A DNA stretch of 64,000 nucleotides from Bdellovibrionales bacterium CG10_big_fil_rev_8_21_14_0_10_45_34 (GTDB lineage Bacteria > Bdellovibrionota > Bdellovibrionia > Bdellovibrionales > 1-14-0-10-45-34), in assembly GCA_002778785.1 (NCBI GenBank), contig PEZS01000005.1, positions 42,483 through 106,482 of the forward strand, in the 5' to 3' direction. A model generated the notes under the pieces. It had not been told where the DNA came from. It saw only the letters and a list, made by a program, of their open reading frames with translations, and did not search any database. Within the stretch, counting starts at the first letter, position 1. Each line of letters starts with the position of its first letter. Of the stretch, positions 59,342 to 64,000 are shown one piece after another. A program made the position numbers and the translations under genes.

Positions 59342-60784
59342 GTGAGAACAACAAAGCGAGTCCATACAGCCATAATTAGTGACCTTCATCTCTGCGAAGC
59401 TGAGCAGGAATCCGAACATAGGCCTCTCTGGAAGAAGTACAAAACCCGCCAGTTCTTTTTTGATACGAGTTTTAGGCAGTTTATCGAGCACATCCTTCGC
59501 AAAGCTGGCAACGATCCCGTTGAGCTTGTCTTAAATGGAGACATTTTTGATTTTGACAGCGTTGTTCGCTTCGATGCAGATGCACACTATCGTACAAGCT
59601 GGCTCGAGAGAAAACGCGGGTTAAGGCCCCAAGAAGAGAAGTCCCTCTACAAAATCAAAACGATTCTCGCAGATCATTCTGAATGGACACTTGCCGTTAA
59701 GTATTTCTTGAGCTGCGATGCCTCGAATCGATTGGTATTTGTCATTGGCAATCACGACCTAGAACTTCATTTTTTAAGTGTGCAGGCGGAAATCCTTGAA
59801 GCGCTTGGCGAGCCGCTTGATTCACAGCGAGTTTTGTTTTGCGCATGGTTTTATATTAGCGAGCAAGACACTTTAATAGAACATGGCAATCAGTATGATC
59901 CTTATTGTGTTTGCCAAGATCCGATTAATCCGTTCATTAAAAAGGCTCAGCGCATGGAGGTGCGAATTCCCTTCGGCAACCTGGCAACTCGCTACATGAT
60001 GAACGGTATGGGGTTATTTAACCCACACGTAGACTCTAATTACATCATGTCGATTCCTGAATACATGCGACTTTTCTTTAAATATCTTTTGCGCAATCAA
60101 CCGCTCATCATGTGGACATGGTTTTGGGGGGCCGTCGTAACGATGTTTCAATCGCTCAGAGATCGACTCCTGCCCGAGCTAAAAGATCCGATGCGAGTTG
60201 AAGATAGAATCGAGGAAATTGCAAAAAACTCCAACGCGACTCCTAGAATGGTTAGAGAGCTACGAGAGTTGTTTGCCTACCCGGCGGCAAGTCATCCTTG
60301 GTTGATCGCACAAGAGCTTTGGCTTGATCGAGCGTTTCTGGTGATGTTGGCATTCTTGGCGATTTTTCAGATCTTTACATTTTTTAAGCTCGCCTATGAG
60401 GTGGAGTTTTATTGGTTTCTAGGCGTGCTCGCACTGTTCATACCGTTTTTTGTTTTTTACACAAAATCCATTCGATCTTCTGTGGCCAAGTTTAAGGAGC
60501 CAAACGAAAGACTGCTTGTGCTTACAAGCCGAATTACGGGCGTGAAGCGAGTTGTCTACGGGCACACTCATGTTGCCAGACACGAGATGATTGGTTACGT
60601 CGAGCACTTAAATTCTGGCTGTTGGTCACCCGCGTTTTTAGATGTTGAATGCACTCGGCCTTACGGCAAAAAAACGTTCGTATGGATTTATCCGACCGAT
60701 GAAAACTCCCGAGACGCAAAGCTCTTTGAGTTTTCAAGTGGGCAGTCTAAACAGGTCTATGGCAGATTAAAACTAGAGGCCTAA
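59342..60784 (+). CDS. Calcineurin-like metallophosphoesterase with membrane segments
   Basis: 480 residues. Metal motifs in order: ISDLHLCE (13-20), LNGDIFDFD (about 61), GNHDLELH (about 138), EHGNQYDP (about 180), GHTHVARH (about 404). Two or three hydrophobic segments near 330-380 between these suggest membrane attachment. Starts GTG 59342. TATAAT at 59227 is a possible -10. Substrate unknown. Confidence 0.85.
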   Translation: MRTTKRVHTAIISDLHLCEAEQESEHRPLWKKYKTRQFFFDTSFRQFIEHILRKAGNDPVELVLNGDIFDFDSVVRFDADAHYRTSWLERKRGLRPQEEKSLYKIKTILADHSEWTLAVKYFLSCDASNRLVFVIGNHDLELHFLSVQAEILEALGEPLDSQRVLFCAWFYISEQDTLIEHGNQYDPYCVCQDPINPFIKKAQRMEVRIPFGNLATRYMMNGMGLFNPHVDSNYIMSIPEYMRLFFKYLLRNQPLIMWTWFWGAVVTMFQSLRDRLLPELKDPMRVEDRIEEIAKNSNATPRMVRELRELFAYPAASHPWLIAQELWLDRAFLVMLAFLAIFQIFTFFKLAYEVEFYWFLGVLALFIPFFVFYTKSIRSSVAKFKEPNERLLVLTSRITGVKRVVYGHTHVARHEMIGYVEHLNSGCWSPAFLDVECTRPYGKKTFVWIYPTDENSRDAKLFEFSSGQSKQVYGRLKLEA

Positions 60785-60844
60785 ACCGGCCCCGATGAAG
60801 CTTTTCCGCGAAGACGCGACGCACTAAGGGCTAAAATTTCCACC

Positions 60845-60868
60845 AGATCAAGAATATCTTGATCTTTT
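60845..60868 (+). terminator. Terminator of the metallophosphoesterase gene
   Basis: Nine-base arms AGATCAAGA and TCTTGATCT around ATA, followed by TTT. Lies 60 bp past the stop. Confidence 0.75.
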
Positions 60869-60979
60869 GGTTCAAACTTCAGTTAATACGATGTTTGAGA
60901 ACAAATTAAACAAATAATGAGTTTTTATTGAAACCAAGAAACCGTAAGAGTTTCTGCATTGAGAAGATAGGAGAAAGCC

Positions 60980-61174
60980 ATGTCTGATACTTTGGTTGTT
61001 ACTAGCAAGGTGAAAAAAATCATTAAAGAAAAAGGCGGATGCAACACTTCAGGTGAAACGATTGAAATGTTGACTAAAGCTGTAGAGCGCCTCTGTTTAA
61101 AAGGTGTTGAGTCTGCAAAATCAGATGGCCGTAAAACTGTAATGGCCCGCGATATCGTTATCGACCACATCTAA
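60980..61174 (+). CDS. Bacterial histone-fold protein
   Basis: 64 residues forming a single histone fold: helix 1 VVTSKVKKIIKEKG (6-19), long central helix ETIEMLTKAVERLCLKGVESAKS (about 26-48), then GRKTVMARDIVIDHI (50-64), which mirrors GRKTIKAEDIELA of archaeal HMfB. Archaeal-type histones exist in Bdellovibrio (Bd0055; known), where they bind DNA and shape the nucleoid. Good GGAG site before ATG. It has its own terminator, so it is probably monocistronic. Cys21 and Cys39 could crosslink in principle. Confidence 0.88.
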   Translation: MSDTLVVTSKVKKIIKEKGGCNTSGETIEMLTKAVERLCLKGVESAKSDGRKTVMARDIVIDHI

Positions 61175-61200
61175 TCGCCTTGGCAGTTTAAAATGAGAAA

Positions 61201-61229
61201 AGCCCCTGCTCGTGAGCATGGGCTTTTTT
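61201..61229 (+). terminator. Terminator of the histone gene
   Basis: Stem AGCCC-TGCTC / GAGCA-GGGCT with one unpaired base in each arm, loop GT, then TTTTTTG. Good rho-independent shape, 26 bp past the stop. Confidence 0.88.
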
Positions 61230-61420
61230 GTTTTCAAGAATGAGTAGAGCCCTACTCTGCAATTCTCCACCGACTTTGACCGCTTATCCGCGTCATTCTG
61301 ATACGACTCCAACACGATTCGTACCAGGAAGGCGATCCTGGAGGGGCTCATCGTCAAGACAGAGGCAAATGAGGCTATTTCTATAGTTGAATAGCGAAAT
61401 TTCCATGCTGTTTTAACATT

Positions 61421-61708
61421 ATGTTTAATAGATGGTTTGAAGACGCCAAGATCCCCTGTTTGATACTTGGGGCTAGTCGGGTAGGCAATGAAATCGACTT
61501 AGTTCTCGAAATGCCCAAAGAAGTTTTTGCGATTGAGGTCAAAGCGACTTCTCGCCCTTCAAGCCGAGATGCGAGGAATTTGTTGGATTTCAAATTGAGT
61601 GATTCGTCAAAAAAACTAAAAAAATTTTTAATTCATCAAGGGCAGGAGTATAAGACGTTTGAAGACGTCAGCTGTCTTCCGGCGGCAGCAATGTTTTGCT
61701 CTTACTGA
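61421..61708 (+). pseudogene. Remnant of a DUF4143-type ATPase C-terminus
   Basis: 95 residues resembling the C-terminal DUF4143 part of large AAA ATPases: GNEIDLVLEMPKEVFAIEVKATSRPS then KLKKFLIHQG and a short end. The N-terminal ATPase part is missing (only stops in the 200 bp upstream), so it reads as a truncated remnant. Confidence 0.6.
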
Positions 61709-61730
61709 GTTGCCCACTCGTTTTCGTAGG

Positions 61731-62003
61731 CTAGCCGTTGGTGTTTTCTTTCTGATATCTTGCTATATGATTCACTCCAAATGTTTTCATTGCCGCGCGC
61801 TGATTGCACGAAAAGCAAAGCATTCGCAAATTGCGCTCACTCGTTTCACCGTTTAATGCAAGCGGCTTCACATGATCATATTGTAGTAGATGCGTGCTTC
61901 CACATTTTGGGCATCTGCCGTTATCTCGAAGCCACACTCTGTGCTTCACTTCGGCAGGAATGTATCTTGTAACGCGCTGTTTAGTCGCGATGGGGTTCTG
62001 CAG
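61731..62003 (-). pseudogene. 3' part of interrupted HNH-endonuclease-type gene
   Basis: About 90 codons, in frame from the CTG at 62003: QNPIATKQRVTRYIPAEVKHRVWLRDNGRCP... with CPKC near the start, DHVKPLAL, ERNLRMLC and FSCNQ. This is the C-terminal HNH domain with a Cys4 zinc site. The 5' part lies on the other side of the IS3 element; removing the element and one copy of the target CTG joins the two in frame. Confidence 0.8.
62001..62003. repeat. Target site duplication, left copy
   Basis: CAG (CTG on the gene strand), also present at 63218-63220 on the other side of the IS. A 4-bp reading (GCAG) is possible because of the neighbouring base. Confidence 0.65.
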
Positions 62004-62010
62004 GTGAGCC

Positions 62011-62790
62011 TCACCCTGTTTTTAGTACCGGCAGATTTTTTTTAGGGTCTATCACAGTCGGTTGTAGGTCGGCAAACTTTTTTGGCGTTAAATAATCGAG
62101 GGAACTGTGGGGACGTTCATTGTTATAGTGATGTAGCCATTTGTTTATTCTCCTTCGAGCGACTTCAATGTTTGGGAAAGTGTTTAAACTTAAGCATTCG
62201 CTTCTGAACTTACCGTTGAAACTCTCTACATATGCGTTCTGAACTGGCTTTCCTGGATCAATAAAATGAAGAATAATGTTGTTGCGATTCGCCCAGGTGA
62301 CGAACACGTGGTTTGTGAACTCAGGGCCATTATCAAGTATAATGTGCCTTGGTAGCTTAATCCGAGTTTTGAGCTGCTCCAGATAATCTACAACCGCATA
62401 TCCATGCATGCTTCGACTTACGAAAATTTCTGGAACTTCTCGAGTATATGTATCGATAAGAGTAAAGCAGCGAAATGGGTCGCCGTTGCTCAATCGACTA
62501 AGAACAAAATCTACAGACCAAACGTCACCCTGACGGCAGGCCTGCGGCAACCTCTCCTGGGGAACATACTTGATCCTACTGCGCTTAATCTTCTGAGGTA
62601 CAAGCAAACTCATCGTCTTAAGCAGACGGTAAACTCGCTTACCATTTACTTCAAAACCCTTGCTTCTAAGTACGGCCGAGACCCGAGGCTGTCCATAATA
62701 GGGATGTTTGTCCTTAATCTCGAGTATCGAACACAAGAGGTTAGGATCTTCACGGCGACGACTCTTGTAGTTTAACTGCGAGCGGCTCAT
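62011..62790 (-). CDS. IS3-family transposase orfB
   Basis: 259 residues from the ATG; integrase-core DDE catalytic domain: DVWSVDFV (first Asp), ILDNGPEFTN (second Asp), QNAYVESFNGKFRSECL (Glu), and NERPHSSLDYLTPKKF at the end. The frame is open upstream to the slippery A8 of orfA, so the normal product is likely an OrfAB fusion made by -1 frameshifting. Confidence 0.92.
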   Translation of the reverse strand: MSRSQLNYKSRRREDPNLLCSILEIKDKHPYYGQPRVSAVLRSKGFEVNGKRVYRLLKTMSLLVPQKIKRSRIKYVPQERLPQACRQGDVWSVDFVLSRLSNGDPFRCFTLIDTYTREVPEIFVSRSMHGYAVVDYLEQLKTRIKLPRHIILDNGPEFTNHVFVTWANRNNIILHFIDPGKPVQNAYVESFNGKFRSECLSLNTFPNIEVARRRINKWLHHYNNERPHSSLDYLTPKKFADLQPTVIDPKKNLPVLKTG

Positions 62791-62873
62791 AGCAACAAGA
62801 TTGCTGGCGCGCCGCTGGCTTACTTGATGATTTTTAACTAGATTTAGCGCTAAATTGCGTCGCTGCTGAACAC

Positions 62874-63140
62874 TTAACTTTTTTTTAGAGCGGAACGCAA
62901 TAAGGCAATTTCTCTATCGCGCTCTTTAAGCTTCTTCTCAAGGCGATTAATCTTTGCCCGACGCTGACGTTCCCCAGGATAGACTGGCGCACCCCGACTA
63001 TCACGCAGAATACGATAAAACGCCCCCTCGCTAACTTGAAAATCTCGACTAATTTCTATAAGCGAACGGCCCTGAGCGAAAGCGCGCAATATTCCCTCTA
63101 TCTCTTCCTTTGAACGTTTTTTTAATGACACAAATCCCAT
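62874..63140 (-). CDS. IS3-family transposase orfA
   Basis: 88 residues from ATG 63140 (GAGGTGAAAAGG upstream). Helix-turn-helix (KKRSKEEIEGILRAFAQGRSL) and a leucine-zipper-like end (INRLEKKLKERDREIALLRSAL). Just before its stop comes A8 (62879-62886 on the minus strand), a -1 frameshift site; after a slip the frame runs on through KKLSVQQRRNLALN into orfB. Confidence 0.88.
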   Translation of the reverse strand: MGFVSLKKRSKEEIEGILRAFAQGRSLIEISRDFQVSEGAFYRILRDSRGAPVYPGERQRRAKINRLEKKLKERDREIALLRSALKKS

Positions 63141-63217
63141 CCTTTTCACCTCTAATTAGTTGAGAATCTGGCCTAACTCAACCCGTTAAGTGGTACTAAA
63201 AATGGGGGGAACCGCAG

Positions 63218-64000
63218 CAGTTGGAGGTTCACTTCGTTTTTGGTGTCGGTAGAGTTTTGTCTGGTTTGTTCGTGGTCATGTTCAGGAACTATCACTTCCG
63301 AAGCCTTGTTTCGACTTCGGGAAGTTTGCTCTTGTCCAGGTTCGTCGGCCATGAACTCGGAAATTTCTTTTCGGTTTTGAATACTTTGATCGTGTCGGGA
63401 ATGGCCACCGGCTAAATCAGATTCTCTGCTTGGGTTTCGGATGGTTTGAACGTTCCCGACTTGGATAGCTGCAAACTCGGAGGTTTCTTTTCTTTCATTC
63501 GCGTTGTGGCGGGTATTTTTGTTACCCAGGCTGTCGTTGCTGCTAACACTTCGTGCTGCTTCGGCGCGCCTCTTGCCAAAGCTCCTTTGCTCTAGTCGCT
63601 CGGCGCTAAGATTTGCCATTTCAGAGATGAGCTCTGCCCATCCCATGTTAGCACCCTTGATGCCAAGTAAGGCTCGCACGACTTGCAGCTTATCTTTAAC
63701 CTCATCCGTTATGACAAACCGTACTTCAGTGTGGGTTTCTGAAATAACTCGCTCCTTCTCGCGAGGTATTGTTGTTTCAAAGCCAATAGCGAAAAGTACC
63801 TTTTCTGCTTCTCTCGTTGATTTGTTCTCTAGTTTAGCTAAAACCTCCAGCTTCTGTTTGCTGTTCATGGGAATGGCCGCTTTTTTCGATTCTCTAAAAA
63901 GGCTCTGAGCCTGAGAGATATTCGTTAGCGAAAGTGCCCCAGATTCGATCTTCGCTTTCACTTGCGGAATCTCATTCATTAGCCGCAGTGCTTGAATGCG
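63218..64000 (-). pseudogene. 5' part of interrupted HNH-endonuclease-type gene (5' end outside window)
   Basis: 261 codons are open from the right edge. Segments typical of HNH-endonuclease proteins: RIQALRLMNEIPQVKAKI, GALSLTNISQAQSLFR, KLEVLAKLENKSTREAEKVL, TEVRFVITDEVKDKL. Then a polar region (about 155-255 of this piece) with degenerate repeats of the type RKE(T/I)SEF...QTxR. The frame enters the IS and stops at 63173 after 13 alien residues (RFPPFLVPLNGLS). The ATG at 63979 is internal, not the start. Confidence 0.8.

Larger units (their letters stand above)
62004..63217 (-). mobile_element. IS3-family insertion sequence
   Basis: About 1214 bp, genes on the minus strand. Ends are inverted-repeat-like with an internal identical TTTTTAGTACC (62018-62028 and the complementary copy near 63193-63203); the outer bases match partly (TG..., with CCC runs), so about 26-bp imperfect repeats. 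Flanked by CAG duplications. Carries orfA, orfB and a slippery A8. Both frames are open, so it may still be active. Confidence 0.88.

Noticed and set aside
61760..61972. 70-codon plus-strand frame opposite the HNH domain
   Set aside because: Antisense of clear HNH motifs; no support.
62306..62325. CACGTGG in the transposase as parS
   Set aside because: Only the core hexamer matches; flanks do not, and it lies within a mobile element gene.

Overview
The window looks like the replication-origin region of a Bdellovibrio-like predatory or related bacterium (phylum Bdellovibrionota); this is an inference from gene content. The main pointers are a 64-residue bacterial histone about 44 kb from dnaA, an F-type ATP synthase split into two operons with paired b and b' subunits, a parA-parB-bactofilin operon, many small lipoproteins, and base composition in the middle range (judged by eye). 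The window cuts through atpD at the left edge and through an HNH-endonuclease-like gene at the right edge.

Layout. 1-5.2 kb (minus): F1 and stalk operon in the order b', b, delta, alpha, gamma, beta. 5.3-7.6 kb (minus): parA, parB, bactofilin, with parS-like sites at 7666 and inside rsmG at 8552. 8.5-15.7 kb (minus): rpmH, rnpA, yidD, yidC, khpB/jag, mnmE, mnmG, rsmG, the classic origin-proximal block. 15.8-24.8 kb (plus): dnaA, oriC, dnaN, recF, gyrB, gyrA. 24.8-27.3 kb (plus): TPR lipoprotein, atpZ, atpI, atpB, atpE and a terminator, which supplies the membrane ring missing from the first ATP operon. 27.4-41.2 kb (minus): a secreted protein, uvrA, a phosphohexomutase, pdxA, three tandem parvulin-type folding factors, a DUF374-type acyltransferase, etfA/etfB, an XRE regulator, an alpha/beta hydrolase and an FHA protein. 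41.3-44.9 kb (plus): rpsF, a DUF2232-like membrane protein, rplI, dnaB, a small ORF. 45-45.9 kb (minus): a Fis-type protein and queE. 46-52.4 kb (plus): ftsK, a TPR protein, and a tightly coupled lptM-like, dapF, dapA, dapB and folK-like run. 52.4-61.2 kb: a beta-propeller glycosidase-like protein, fsa/tal, two secreted unknowns, a lytic transglycosylase, a metallophosphoesterase and the histone. 61.4-64 kb: gene debris and an IS3-family element inserted in an HNH-type gene.

The genes fit together as replication start (dnaA, oriC, dnaN, gyrases, dnaB), chromosome segregation (parABS, bactofilin, ftsK), nucleoid architecture (histone), energy conversion (ATP synthase, ETF), envelope building (YidC/YidD, parvulins, lptM, dap genes, MltD) and tRNA modification (mnmE/G, queE).

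The least explained signal is a 12-bp imperfect palindrome, consensus TTGRNTATCCAA, iterated in three clusters: the 3' end of parA (6712-6828), rsmG (8527-8953, one copy abutting a parS) and a small lipoprotein gene (54747-55110). The copies lie inside coding sequence, often as pairs 13-24 bp apart, and coincide with stretches that look like insertions or extensions relative to the protein family. Other notable points: a DnaA-trio-like motif in oriC, an HPPK-like protein lacking the catalytic aspartates, an IS3 insertion whose removal restores an intact reading frame, a compact UvrA, and a c-subunit with part of a Na+-binding signature.
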